Below, piece by piece: positions 22,477-33,779 of a stretch of 64,000 nucleotides of DNA. This stretch comes from Saxidomus purpurata (Eukaryota; Mollusca; Bivalvia; Venerida; Veneridae). The position numbers were made by a program, and so were the translations under genes. The notes beneath the pieces are model-generated. The model made no database searches. It worked only from the letters and a program-made list of their open reading frames with translations, and had not been told where the DNA came from. Within the stretch, counting starts at the first letter, position 1, and each line of letters opens with the position of its first letter. The DNA lies in assembly GCA_022818135.1 (NCBI GenBank), contig JAFMSR010000002.1:43286358-43350357 (forward strand), given 5' to 3'.

Positions 22477-23923
22477 TTTCTATGTACTTTGTAATTAGAT
22501 AATAAACTGCCTCCTCAGTTTCATCTCGAAACATAAACTTAGGTAAAACCTGGTCTTCACTAAATCGGACATCTGGACACGTTTCAAGATCGGCTGTTTC
22601 ACAGAAACTGGAGCGACTTGATTGCATATTTGTAGGAACAGTTGAGCCCGTTTCATCCACAGGTTTCAGAAACATAAAACTATTTTTAGAAGGCGACGTG
22701 AAACTATTTTTAGAAGGCGATACAAAGGCCAGGCTTCGACGAACGCGTACGCGTGAACTAGAATGACTTTCACGAGTTGGTTCAGGAACATTACAAAGAG
22801 GCGAGAGTCCATGAACAAAACTTTTTCTCGGCAGTAAGAATAGAGAATCGGTCATTGACAAAAACGAATCTCTTGAACAGCTTTTGTCTCCCTTCTTTTC
22901 ACTTAAAGACGATTTTCGGTCTTTTGTTTTGAAATTTTCCACAGATTCTGCGGGCACCAAGTCTGGAGTCGAAGTTCTATATGCACTCTTTGCAAGAAAG
23001 TCAATGTCATGCTTAAATTCTTCAGTAAATGAGTTCGTGCCGTAAGACGACTCCGCGTCAACTAATGCACTGGCGTTGGACGTATTATCAACTGACGAAG
23101 ACGTTGTATCATATCGTATTTTCACTAATTCCATATCACTGTCTGAACTGCATCTGCTGAGGTTTGAATCGTCTTCAATAAATCCACTGCAGCACAAACC
23201 ATCCGTTATGTATTTACTGAAGTTTGAACTAGACATTGGTCTACTGCTGTCAGTATAGGATCCCGTCCGGAACTTTTCAGAATGAAAATTAGACAGATCT
23301 TTAACGTTTATAACAGACTCCCTATCAGATCTCAGTGTCAAAAAGCTTGCAGATGGTGACATTGAATAGTTTAGATGTGAATCTACAGAACAGTTTAGAT
23401 AGTTTTTACGGAGACTTTCACTCAGTCCTAGACCAATATCCAAGAGTTTAGCTCTAGATTGGCTCAAAACGTACAAACTATAACTTGTAGACAAGCTCAG
23501 TGGTTCTGAACTCACAACTAAGTCACCTGACTTGTTAAACGTGGCATTCATTGGCTTACATTTATCACTTGAATATGTACTTGTGTTTTTCATGGTGTTC
23601 CGACTGCAGGCGACTTGAGATTCATGCACATTTTCAGATTCACTCCTTACTGCCTTTGAACTTATTGTTTGCCTAGCTATTCGATCTGAATAATGCTTTA
23701 CCGTTTTTCTCTTGAGACTTTTCAGTGGAGATGTACTATACAGACTAGCAAAGCCCTGTTCATCTTCTACAGAAATGTCGTCTGTGAATGGGTTGATCTT
23801 ATTTCGTTCGGCTCGTGCATTATCTGTCACGTGATCTGTACATTTCTCCGGTGATATTCTAAGCTTACCGATTACCGACATCATTTTGCTTGTAAGCGAC
23901 TTAACATCTGGAAAAAACGACAT
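22457..23923 (-). CDS. Unrecognised Ser-rich protein, ~488 aa
   Basis: Long uninterrupted minus-strand ORF with normal codon use and no resemblance to a repeat, so probably real. The protein is Ser/Thr-rich and largely polar, without membrane segments or a signal peptide; most of it looks disordered. Visible features: SP(L/E)K-type proline-directed sites, a short internal duplication FVSPSKNSF / TSPSKNSF (near residues 412-430) next to a basic RVRVRRSL, and a more ordered acidic C-terminus (LPKFMFRDETEEAVYYLI). The last codons (SKCKW, stop) come from the adjacent minisatellite. Start is uncertain: instead of ATG at 23923, a splice acceptor (TTTTTTCCAG before 23907) joins in phase to a tiny exon 24235-24217 encoding MEFDFE, giving MEFDFEDVKSL and 489 aa. 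I do not recognise the family; a nuclear or cell-cycle substrate is only a guess. Confidence 0.7.
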   Translation of the reverse strand: MSFFPDVKSLTSKMMSVIGKLRISPEKCTDHVTDNARAERNKINPFTDDISVEDEQGFASLYSTSPLKSLKRKTVKHYSDRIARQTISSKAVRSESENVHESQVACSRNTMKNTSTYSSDKCKPMNATFNKSGDLVVSSEPLSLSTSYSLYVLSQSRAKLLDIGLGLSESLRKNYLNCSVDSHLNYSMSPSASFLTLRSDRESVINVKDLSNFHSEKFRTGSYTDSSRPMSSSNFSKYITDGLCCSGFIEDDSNLSRCSSDSDMELVKIRYDTTSSSVDNTSNASALVDAESSYGTNSFTEEFKHDIDFLAKSAYRTSTPDLVPAESVENFKTKDRKSSLSEKKGDKSCSRDSFLSMTDSLFLLPRKSFVHGLSPLCNVPEPTRESHSSSRVRVRRSLAFVSPSKNSFTSPSKNSFMFLKPVDETGSTVPTNMQSSRSSFCETADLETCPDVRFSEDQVLPKFMFRDETEEAVYYLITKYIENSKCKW

Positions 23924-25585
23924 TTTTATTGGAATGCAAACATAGATTTATTTAAATATAGTAAAGACTAAATAATTAAGCACATATTCATGCGTCTTGT
24001 GAGTGCATTTACATGTTGGAGACATACATTTTCACTCTAAATGTTAAATGAAATCTAACTTAATGGGACGGTAGCTTATACAGAAATTTAGTAATACGTT
24101 AGAAGATAAGATATATTACTTTATGTAATTTCCCATTATGTCTACCCAGTATGTGCTAATCAATCACAATAGCGAGTTTGTTAAAGAACAAAGTCTGTAT
24201 ACAACATACAATGTACCTTCGAAATCAAACTCCATTTTCATCTAATCTTCATTGACTTTGTTACAAATAAATTTATCTCAGTAAGGTTACTTGTTTTGAC
24301 GATGGTTTCTTAGTGACAATCTGCTACGTCACGACATTAAGCAGACTATAATTCCCGCCTTCCGAGTGATAGAGTTGACAAAAATTCGTTTTCATTTCTT
24401 CTTGTTCTTTCGTTTTTTTGTGAAAGACTTTGGAATTCATTATCATTTAGTTATATTATTTTATCACATGTCATACGGGTGCATGCATATGGCGTACCAT
24501 TTACGGGAAACAGGCCTATCGTCCATAACACGACAATAATAGGCAAAGTTTTTTTTTCTTTTTCATATATATATGAAGTATTCTTAAATATGTTTTCTAT
24601 AATTTTGAGAAATGTGAAAACGGTGCATATACTCTAATGATGTTATATACATTAAGGGAGTCCTCTCTTGCATACGTATCTAAACATTTTGTGTTGTTGT
24701 TTACCTCCCTTAAATACAGAGATTCTTGCGTGCTTATTTTATTCATCTTTTAAAATGTTACCACTCAGTGATTCACTGGCTTAAGCTATTGTATTTCAAT
24801 GGTTGTTAAAACATTCTGTTAAATATGCATACATGTATTGAGTTATGTTTATTACGGTCGGTTTAAGCTCTTAAGAGCTTATGTTTTGTTACTGTTTGTA
24901 GTATTGCCGACATGACTGAAATAAATCACATCCTATCTTATTTTATCTTATCTTATCTTATCTTATTTTCAATAATAAATACACCCTAGAAACGATTGCT
25001 TCATGGCAAAATGATACCGCACAATACTATAATCATTGAAATAGCAACTAACAAATGGTGATGGTAGCGTATTTGCGTTTCCGGATATTTTTTCCTTATT
25101 TCATTATCAGATAGTATTTGTTTCTGACGGAAATAACTTCATCTGCACAGGAACTTAAACACTCAAAAGTAATTGTTGTAACCTCTTAGAAGTATGAACA
25201 AAACATGTGTTCAAACGATTAAAAAGCAATGAAAGTGAGTTCTACATTATAAATCTGAACATTAGACTTGAAAAAACACAGAACTATATTATCAAGAATA
25301 AACTAGTTTTGCCACACCATTATATCAAAGAGAAATACGTTTCCAGTGCGAAACCTTTCAGGTTCAAACAACAATGTTCAGTTACAAAAAAACAGCGTTA
25401 ATTTAATTTCTTTACGTATTACGAGCTGTTATCCAGATGAGCTAGACGTATCACTGAACTTGATAATTAATACCACCACAAACGTGTCTTGTCACAAGAT
25501 ATGGCGTCTGTAACGCTAACGTCATGTTCATTCGAACGCATTTTTGTGTGGACGGAAGGTTACAGGAGCGTTCAATGAAATAAGA
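23924..25585. other. Intergenic region; possible 19-nt first exon and a pentanucleotide microsatellite
   Basis: Contains the candidate first exon of the Ser-rich gene (24217-24235, minus), an ATTTTATCTTATCTTATCTT repeat at ~24931-24968 and a perfect 16-nt palindrome AAGCTCTTAAGAGCTT at ~24865. Short ORFs have no support. Confidence 0.45.
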
Positions 25586-26397
25586 ATGTCATCTGCAAGC
25601 GAGACAACCATTACTAAGTCCAATGGTAAGTTGCTTGAATTATATTTCTTTACTCAAACAATAATTAGCGCAACTTTTTTCCCTAATTTTGTTCATATAA
25701 ATATCTTAGTCCTATGCGTATACAGGCTCTATAGTAAAGAAAAGCGCAGTCGTAGCCTTGTTCCTAGAAGCTGATATTCTGTCTAAGGGTTACGTTGATA
25801 TGTCAAAGGGAGCCCAACAGGACAACATACCAGTTTGAAAAAAAAAACAGCAGACTTAACAATAATACAATCCACTCTTTGAACAAAAAACACATGGATT
25901 TGACGGAATGTAACATCTTTGTACAGTATAACACACGTGTTTGACAAAGTCTTACTCTAAACGAAGAAGCATCCTCTCTGAACAAGTCTACATACTCTTT
26001 AAACAGAACATCATTTCGACAATCAACAAAAGACAACCAGGCCGTCCATTAGAATATTTATTTAAATATCATTTACATTGTGCCGAGACACAGACCTAAT
26101 CAATGTCTCTGTATACAGACCAGGATTTTTTTTATTTCTAAGAAGACAGTGGATATCTCTGGTATTTTTGTAAATGTGAATCAGTACTTTTGTTAATGTT
26201 AAGCTGCCATTAACGTTATAATAATTATTTTCTATGGCTCACATTAAAATGGTTGAAATGTGCGCAGTACAATTACTACTATATATATTTTTTCTCTGTT
26301 TTCAGAGGAATTGCCATCAATACAGAAAACAGTTTTAGAAAATCTACCATTCGTTATTGTTTTTTTATTATCATTATCATTTATTACACATACATAA
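25586..26397 (+). CDS. Possible two-exon micropeptide (43 aa) with hydrophobic C-terminus
   Basis: Exon 1 25586-25625 begins at ATG with AAGA just before it and ends AATG before GTAAGT. Exon 2 begins at 26306 after TTTTTCTCTGTTTTCAG. The join is in phase and reads on to TAA at 26395-26397. The product starts MSSASETTITKSNEELPSI (soluble, Ser/Thr-rich) and ends in a ~14-residue hydrophobic stretch (FVIVFLLSLSFI) three residues before the C-terminus, the layout of a tail-anchored membrane micropeptide. Both splice sites are strong, but the hydrophobic tail is encoded by T-rich DNA and could be read-through into an intron if an unseen donor lies earlier. Could also be the 5' end of a larger gene. 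I recognise no family. Confidence 0.3.
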
Positions 26398-26560
26398 ATT
26401 TGGTTATATTAGAAAGCCGTTTAACTCAATAGAATAATGTATTTTGTTACTGTTTCTATATAGTTCAATTATTAACAGGCGAACTGTTGTTTAACGTATT
26501 GCTCTATAATCTCTGCAATGAACTGCCAGCTTCCTTACATAACGAGTTAAGACACTTGTT

Positions 26561-26613
26561 TGACTCGAACCCATGGCTCCTTATCACTTAGAAGCCAGCG
26601 ACTATAACCATCC
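26561..26613 (-). mobile_element. tRNA-like fragment (SINE head, Arg-TCT-like loop)
   Basis: Minus-strand GATGGTTATAGTCGCTGG (box A-like), a CTTCTAA anticodon-like loop and CATGGGTTCGAGTC (box B). Stems are imperfect and no acceptor stem is visible, so this is a derived or dead copy. Confidence 0.45.
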
Positions 26614-26639
26614 AACCAAGGAGGCCATTCCTTGGATGC

Positions 26640-27887
26640 ACGGTACAAATAATTTACAACTCTAGATTCCTGTTGTCATTGCAATATTCTATCATCAGTA
26701 TTTCAGCTAGTTTCTTTCTTTTTCTAACCAGAAAAAAATGGTCTCACATACCGCCTATCCCCAACATACATTGTATTTCAAGGGCATTAACTGTGCTCTT
26801 CAAGTCTGACTATAATGCGGACAAGCATAAACACATAGACATTATCCATAAATGGGACAACTTACAGTTTCGGCCTTTATCATTGTGAAAAATATCAAGT
26901 CTTTCTTGAGTCACAAGCATACTATTATTTCACGATAGAAAGTGAGGAAATTCGTCATTATGGTAAACTTTCAGTCCATTTATACATATAATTATATTGG
27001 GTATACAAAGGTTAAAACATTAGGAAGTTTTTTTTTCAGGCATGTATCTATATTTTAAATACATTGTGGTGTCTTTTGTATACACCATTACATATTCAAA
27101 TACATTACAAAACATATGGCCCTGTGTAGATGTATAGCTTCCCTAATGGAATGAAATACGCTACAAGTATTAGTAACGGTTGTGTAAAATAATATGTGAA
27201 TTGAATTCTGTAGCGTTATACTATTATGCTTCGTTTATTTGAAATCAGTTAGTAAGGTTAAGTGGAGGGTGTCCCTCCGACCTCTATGTAACCAGTGGCG
27301 GGGATAATAAACGGGGGCCTCAAACCATCGTCGAATACCCACGTTCCCCTCTTTACGCTATGCTTCATCGGTTAAATACAGGAGTGGTAACGGTATCTGA
27401 AAGAACAGAATAACTGCATTGTTACCTTCCCGCCAAAAATATCAATTTATCAATGTCGAGAAACAAGATATTATACGCAAAACTACTAGATTGTTGCTGA
27501 AACCTATTGAATACAAGGAGAACACGTTTTGCATTTTAAAAACGATATGAGTTATGGATTTAATACCAAGGCCATTCAGATATTAGACACTTTTTCCTGT
27601 CTTTCATTCAAAATTTGTTCACTCTATATATTCTATCAAACATCTAAACTTATCAGTTTGGATGCACCCAGAATTTAAGCAAACCCGAAGACGTCATGTC
27701 CAGAAGAGCTCAATGATCCACTGGGCAGAAGTCTGTTTGTAAACTTTTGTCAAATGGATACGGACGCTTTAAGTGTCACTTTTAAATCATATTTTAACGA
27801 ACAGTAATCTCTCCTTGACAAAATAAAAAAACAACGTTTTTTGTTGTAACGCCGATACCTTAAGTTGTTATGACGAATTTTTTTTCT
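26640..27887. other. Intergenic, no gene recognised
   Basis: AT-rich single-copy-looking sequence. The small plus-strand ORF near 26673-26888 has no features that support it. Confidence 0.35.
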
Positions 27888-28046
27888 CATTACAATGACA
27901 TATATCGAGATACGAAAGTCGACATTACGACAGTTTTTCTCACTACAATGACATATATCGAGATACGAAAGTCGACATTACGACAGTTTTTCTCATTACA
28001 ATTACATATATCGAAATACGGAAGTCGACATTACGACAGTTTTTCT
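27888..28046. repeat. Three tandem 53-bp units
   Basis: Each unit reads ACATATATCGAGATACGAAA, then GTCGACATTACGACAGTTTT and TCTCATTACAATG; the third has small changes (CGAAATACGGA). Confidence 0.92.
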
Positions 28047-28090
28047 TAAAAATATACTTTGACACGTATTTGGATAAAAGGAGATAATAT

Positions 28091-29178
28091 CTACAAGACT
28101 ATTTGAAAATTAACAAAAGTCAATCTCGACCCCTGAACATTTAGTGTGCAGCTTCCAACTTTGGCAGTATGCTCTGCATGAACTCTAGCTGTGTCTGCAT
28201 TTTCCGTGATATGCGGGCTTGCACATTCTGTCAACCATACTTTCTTACCATATCTTCTGTACATATTGTGAAGATAATCCAAAGTTTGATCCGCGTTACA
28301 TGTGCTGCTCTATAATCTACACGACAAACTTCACACAGGTGAAAAAATTCGTCGTACCAATGGAAAGTATGAGAGTCTGTGGAAGGACTGACAGATGGTT
28401 TTCCACTAGAATATTCTCAACCTTTGGCCAGACATCTGCTGCTTGCTGCGCGATTATCTGGCTCATTTAAACCTAAAATTAAGTTAGTAGTTCTGGAAAT
28501 GTTTAGAATAATCTCGTGATTTTGGTATGCCAAGACCATATATACAAAGTCACGAGTGACCGTGTCAGTGGAACTGGGGCAGACATGTGTCATGCGAGTA
28601 TGATAAGCTGATAGATCTATCCTCCAGTCATACCTGTTAGTAAATAAAGGCTGTGAAACTTTCTAAGACATTGAATGATACAAACAGTGAAGCGTATTAG
28701 GCGTCGTATAGTTTGAGCTCTGTTTATGAAACACACCCTTATTACAGAATTTTCAATCTCATACGCCGCGAAGAAAAATGGTCTCATATTAGATCTTGGG
28801 TTCTTGAGCGGTGGAAAGGCTACGTGTTGTCCTTGGCTTAAATCCTTAGAAAAGACATGCACCTCGATTGAACAAACAGTTAATAGTTAATTTAGTATAT
28901 GAATGAATATTACTTAGCAAGAAATGAATGACAAATTAGATAACAGTACACCAGGGTGGCGTTTTGCTACAGAGATTATAGTCAACATAAGGACCAGTTC
29001 AGCAAATACTAAAATTATTCTACTCACCACCAGAAATGCTATCAAGAACCTTAAATTCATCGCAAAGAAGCCCTCCGGTCCATGCAGCAATGCCTTTCTT
29101 TTGAGATGCAAGAACCGGACCAACAACCAAAAACAAAGAGACAGAATATACTAAAACCAATCTTTCTACTGTTACCAT
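28091..29178 (-). pseudogene. Decayed secreted glycoside hydrolase (Asl1 / GH128-like)
   Basis: Exon 1 (29178-29028) is intact: ATG, signal peptide VLVYSVSLFLVVGPVLA, then SQKKGIAAWTGG and CDEFKVLDSISG, ending at a GTGAGT donor. A second block (28472-28091) after an AG acceptor encodes pieces typical of the Asl1-like glycosyl hydrolase catalytic domain: NEPDNRA, then after a frameshift ADVWPKVENI, after another shift DSHTFHWYDEFFHLC and CRVDYRAAH, after a third NADQTLDYLHNMYRRYGKKV and WLTECASPH. The Glu of NEPD and the Glu of WLTEC are the positions expected for the catalytic acids. At least three frameshifts break it, and the middle of the domain (between 28476 and 29027) is not found. A dead copy of a secreted beta-glucan-type hydrolase is the best reading; family assignment is from motif memory. 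Confidence 0.62.
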
Positions 29179-29755
29179 ATTGTTGGTCCCCGTCTCACCT
29201 TAGTGCCTCTTATCTCCGTATGATAAAATTTCCACAGTCCTACTAGTGACACGTACACAATCCAACAGTCCATATGCAATGGGGAGATGTTTATCAAGAC
29301 TGGTACATATAAAGTCTAAAAATTCAGGGTGTGTTGAGATCAAAAGTCATGTAACTTTATGTAAAATGTAACATCCTTTCTTAATTTGTTCGATTGTATA
29401 CATTTTATTGTCTTGTTATTGCCCCGTTTAAAAATATGAATCAAACATCTTGCAAAAAACATTCTAACCAAAAAATATCAATGTTAACTACATAACAACA
29501 GAGAAATACATGGCAGTTCTATTCCCAAACTTTTACTATTATTTGTTTTGTTGACTAAAAGACGTAATTGAAAGTAAAGCCTGAAATCTTTACTGTCAGC
29601 TAAAAGCCATGTAACGGGGACATCAGTGTATAGACTTCATTTACAATTATTTGTTGTTCGTTGCTTGATCAGTTCCTAAATGATACGTAGTAGAAGTGCT
29701 GCAAAAAGGTACATGCATTTCAAAGGAACAAAAGTTTTATCTATGTGCGATGAGT

Positions 29756-30410
29756 AGGAAGTTGGAGGTAGAAGAAGCTGGCAGTAGCAGTAGCAAAATC
29801 GTGAAGTTGGCAGTAGCAGTAGTTGGCAGTAGCAGTAGCAAAATCGTGAAGTTGGCAGTAGCAGTAGCTGGCAGTAGCAGTAGCAAAATCGTGAAGTTGG
29901 CAGTAGCAGTAGCTGGCAGTAGCAGTAGCAAAATCGTGAAGTTGGCAGTAGCAGTAGTTGGCAGTAGCAGTAGCAAAATCGTGAAGTTGGCAGTAGCAGT
30001 AGCTGGCAGTAGCAGTAGCAAAAACGTGAAGTTGGCAGTAGCAGTAGCTGGCAGTAGCAGTAGCAAAATCGTGAAGTTGGCAGTAGCAGTAGCTGGCAGT
30101 AGCAGTAGCAAAACCGTGAAGTTGGCAGTAGCAGTAGCAGTAGGAAAATCGTGAAGTTGGCAGAGGCAGTAGCTGGCAGTAGCAGTAGCAAAAACGTAAA
30201 GTTGGTGGTAGCTGGCAGTAGCAGTAGCCCCCCTCACTCCCCCCGCCCCCAGCCCTTTCGAAAAAAATGTTCCTAGGCCCAAGCGATCTTGAGTTATCAT
30301 TTTCTACTGCTACTGCCAACTTCACGTTTTTGCTACTGCTACTGCCCGCTACTGCTACTGCCAACTTCACGATTTTGCTACTGCTACTGCCAGCTACTGC
30401 TACTGCCGCA
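29756..30410. repeat. 45-bp (GCAGTA-rich) minisatellite with an inverted block
   Basis: About nine units of AAAATCGTGAAGTTGGCAGT followed by (AGCAGT)n to ~30225. After an ~80-bp unrelated spacer (C-rich at ~30225-30250) the same unit reappears in opposite orientation (CTACTGCCAACTTCACGATT) at ~30303-30408. 45 is a multiple of 3, so ORFs on both strands are by-products. Confidence 0.93.
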
Positions 30411-30562
30411 TGGTTTCCAGCTTTGACGCTCGGTATACTTTTTGAAGTTAAACCGGGTTAAAGATTACAAAAACAGTGAAAATAAAAATGGCATTTTCGG
30501 AACTGTGGATTATCACTTTTATTTCACAAAGAACTCTATAATTCACTGGAAAACATAAAAGC
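30408..30562 (+). mobile_element. MITE-like family, copy 3 (3' part only)
   Basis: GCATGGTTTCCAGC, CGCTCGGTATACTTTTTGA, TGTGGATTATCACTTTTATT and CTATAATTCACTGGAAAACA match the copies at 12290 and 20935. The inverted minisatellite block joins it at its 5' side. Confidence 0.78.
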
Positions 30563-30694
30563 AATATTCATTTGATATCTGATATGGATCTAACATGCAG
30601 ATTCATGCAAAGTACATTCTAGATGAATGCTAAAATCAAATTTACTAAGTTATTACTGATATGACCTATGATATATCTCGCACGTACTGGCGAA

Positions 30695-32475
30695 ACGAAA
30701 ATGAAATTGTAACGGTGTATATATCAACAGCAAATCCTAATATTTGCAACATGATCAGTTTTCTACAAATTTGTTATTGCAAATCTGTCAGCGAAGCGTA
30801 TAGCTGGCTAATTTAGAACAAATAGCATTGTCATCAACAGTTCAGTTATACTCCCACGAACGGAAAACGTTGTTATTTATTTTAAAAGCAGAATTAGTTT
30901 AACCGCTATATTACTGACATTGCAGGATGTTTTGTCCAGGTGACTTTTTATCGATCTAGTCGGAGTCACATAATATATCCAATTTCAACTAAATTTGGCA
31001 GGCATATTTTATTTCAGTTTAAATCTATTATTTATTATGTTGCTTTAGGGTGTGAGATAACTGTTGACTATATCATAACTATACAAACAATGTATTTTAA
31101 TTTTCAGGCATACGATGCGTCCGCCGTTAAGTTTTTCCTTTGGTGAATTGTCATCCTTTTCCGACATGTTTGCTTACTCTACTGCCTTCTTCGAATTTGG
31201 TGCTACCTTTTTACGTGACACTTTGTTGATATATTTTGTTGACGATATTACGTGACCAACAGTTTTCATACCTCGTTTTGATCCGACTTTCTTTACTTTC
31301 AACTGAACCGTTTTTACCTTTCCACCATATGAATAACCATCTTCATCTACGGCATATTCTTCAGATATGATGTCTAATTTGGACGGATCCTTCAGTTGGC
31401 CTCTTGGATGGGAGTTTCCTTTGCTCATATGGTCGTCCTGTACATAATCTATGTCATTTTCGGTCTCGGATTCATAATCAAAGTCAGTTTCCTCTTCAGT
31501 TGGTGTATTCCCATCTTTAAACAGCTCTTTTAGCTTGTCCTTCGTTATTTTTCCACGCATTTCACTTTCCGTTTCACTGTCAAACCATCTGGCGTCTTTT
31601 GGGGCTTTCGCTTGCCTTTTCACGGAGTCCAAATCTATATGAATACCTTCTTTACGCAGACGAGAAACACGTCTTTGTTGAAGCTCGTCTTGGCGTTCTT
31701 TTAATGATTGAAGCTTTTCCTGAAAATTTTCACGTCTGTCATTGCTCTCATCGTTTTGAATATTTAAAATACGAACTAGCTCTTCAAGGCGAAGATTAAT
31801 CAATGGTGCGCCTTCACTGTGTGTCGCCATCTAAAGTACAATTTCTCGTTTTCAAATACGTTTTTCCTGAATACTTCAAACGAGTTTTCCACCTTTGTCT
31901 GGTTTTATTTAATGGACGAAGATACTGCTGAATTAGATTTTTAACTGTATCATACAAATGCCATTCAAGAAACACATTCAAAATTAAATTATAACCGTTA
32001 AGTAATTAAAATGATAACTAAATCACATTAATAAATAGACAAATTCACAGCTTTGAAACTTGCACGTCCAGAATAACGAGTAATTTTCTTCACTAACATT
32101 TTATTAAGTTCGGGTCAAAGTCTAGGTTTCTAGGCACACCCGTAGAAAATATAGAACCAGTTTACGAGTGAAAGACAGTGGATTAATATCCGCTTTAATT
32201 TGTATGCCTTTCATTGAAACATCTTAAAGTATCATTAAAAGATCATAAAATACAAATGATACTATGGTTACTGCTATTCAGGGCAGTTATTACAGACACA
32301 AGAAACGTTTCATATGAATAATTTAATAGAAAAGAGACTTCAAGAACAATATTGCATGCGATAAGCATACATCTGTACAGTAGCTGTTTCCATTTAGAGC
32401 GGAAACAGTTAAGTCGCCATTTTAAAAAAGAACGCGGTATTTATAATGGCACCAATACATATTTTAACGTCTTAT
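30695..32475. repeat. Segmental duplication, copy A (~1.8 kb)
   Basis: Direct copy of 47850-49680, high identity across non-coding flanks and the ORF. Left limit near AAATGAAATTGTAAC, right limit near CATATTTTAACGTCTT. Confidence 0.93.
31174..31830 (-). CDS. Unrecognised charged coiled-coil-like protein, 218 aa (copy A)
   Basis: Intact intronless ORF; its start ATG agrees with that of the second copy at 48388-49044. Residues ~13-75 are rich in Leu/Glu/Arg/Gln with heptad-like spacing (LRLEELVRILNIQ, RQDELQQRRVSRLRKEG) and suggest a coiled coil. The middle is acidic (PTEEETDFDYESETENDIDY), and the C-terminus is basic (KVKTVQLKVKKVGSKRGMK). No signal peptide or membrane segment. The two paralogues are the same length and differ at 16 residues by my count (about 93% identical), with no frameshift or stop. 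Lack of introns plus duplication suggests a retrogene or an ORF carried by a repeat, but no poly-A tail or transposase motif is seen. Function unknown. Confidence 0.65.
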   Translation of the reverse strand: MATHSEGAPLINLRLEELVRILNIQNDESNDRRENFQEKLQSLKERQDELQQRRVSRLRKEGIHIDLDSVKRQAKAPKDARWFDSETESEMRGKITKDKLKELFKDGNTPTEEETDFDYESETENDIDYVQDDHMSKGNSHPRGQLKDPSKLDIISEEYAVDEDGYSYGGKVKTVQLKVKKVGSKRGMKTVGHVISSTKYINKVSRKKVAPNSKKAVE

Positions 32476-33779
32476 ATAGCTAGAGGATCTTACATGACCT
32501 ATCCTATAGATGGGTACCATCTTACTACATATTGCGACAAAGAGTTGGGCTCAAATCAGGGTTTGGTTAATTGGTTATATTGGCAAATGAATCATTTTTG
32601 TGGCGAACTATGGCATGGCAAGTATTTCCCTTGTTTCTTCTTACTTCGATAAGAGAAAAACATGTCTAGCACAGAAAGATTGTCTTAAATGGCATTTCGC
32701 TATTCTATTGTCAGTCAGGAAAATAAGCTGTTTATCAGCAAAAGCAACGGAAGGAGGATAGATGTTTTCAAGTTAAAATAGTATGGTGGTCGGCAGTGTC
32801 GGCTATGATAACCAGTTTCATTCCCAGTCACAACCATACCACTAATACTTTACCTGGAAAACATGTTCGAAGTTCTCCGGTTGGTCGTAAAACCGTCGAT
32901 TTAAAAAATAAGCGGCGATTATGATTAGATGAGTGTTAATTTGTGCAATACTAGGCAAGGGTTTGTCTGATCAATGCGTATACTAAAATGTTGTAGAAAA
33001 TCTGCGATACCGGAGTTCTAACTTGAGCTGCATTAAAGGTCCAATACTAACGAAAGCAAAAATTCAAATATACTTTAAAAAAACACAGAAATCAGTTACT
33101 TTTAATAAAAAATGAAAGTTGGTATGTAGAAATTCTAAATAAACCACAGTACATGTACAATTATTTTTCTATGCATTATGAACAAAGTTAAAAAGACCTG
33201 GGTAGTCATTTTGTCGAATCACTGAGATTTCAACATAATACACATACTTTTCTTCGTATTCCAAACACTTTCTGTAAATTTTAACCCGCAAATCTTCATT
33301 ATTTAGTGTCTTGCATAAGGTAATGTACTTGCCATTGAAATAACTGTCACTTAATTTTCGCTTAGTAGTGGACCTTTAAGATAACTTAGATTGATTTCAT
33401 ACCCGTTCAGGGAGTGTAAAATTCTTACACATTTAACTTATTTTCTAAATATTTCTTGTATACATTTGTTTATACACGAAAATATTCAGAGTCATGTATG
33501 TAATTCAATATTTTTCCTCATGATCTTTCAAAACATAATAAAGCTTTATTAACATAGTTACATGTAATTGCTTGCATATATATACTGTTGAATATTAAGA
33601 TTACAAGCAAGTTGTTAATACAGTTTACTAAAGTGACTTATAGGCCTCCTTTTCTGGTATTTTAGATATTTGTTGAAAATTATATAATTGTCTACGCATG
33701 TACATAATTCACTGTAATAAAAGAATTATTGCTAACTTACTAACTTATTTACTTATCTATTACCTAATGTACAAAATTC
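32476..33779. other. Intergenic, no gene recognised
   Basis: AT-rich. The plus-strand ORF near 32446-32652 overlaps the duplication edge and has no recognisable features. Confidence 0.35.

Noticed and set aside
23945..23962. TATA box (TATTTAAATA) for the Ser-rich gene
   Set aside because: Only ~25 bp from the candidate ATG and in very AT-rich DNA, so it cannot be distinguished from background.
29676..30370. Ala/Val/Ser- and Leu/Pro/Cys-repeat ORFs on both strands
   Set aside because: By-products of the 45-bp minisatellite; simultaneous openness of several frames on both strands argues against coding.
32446..32652. 68-aa plus-strand ORF at the duplication edge
   Set aside because: No recognisable features; the homologous start of this stretch in copy B is not maintained as an ORF.
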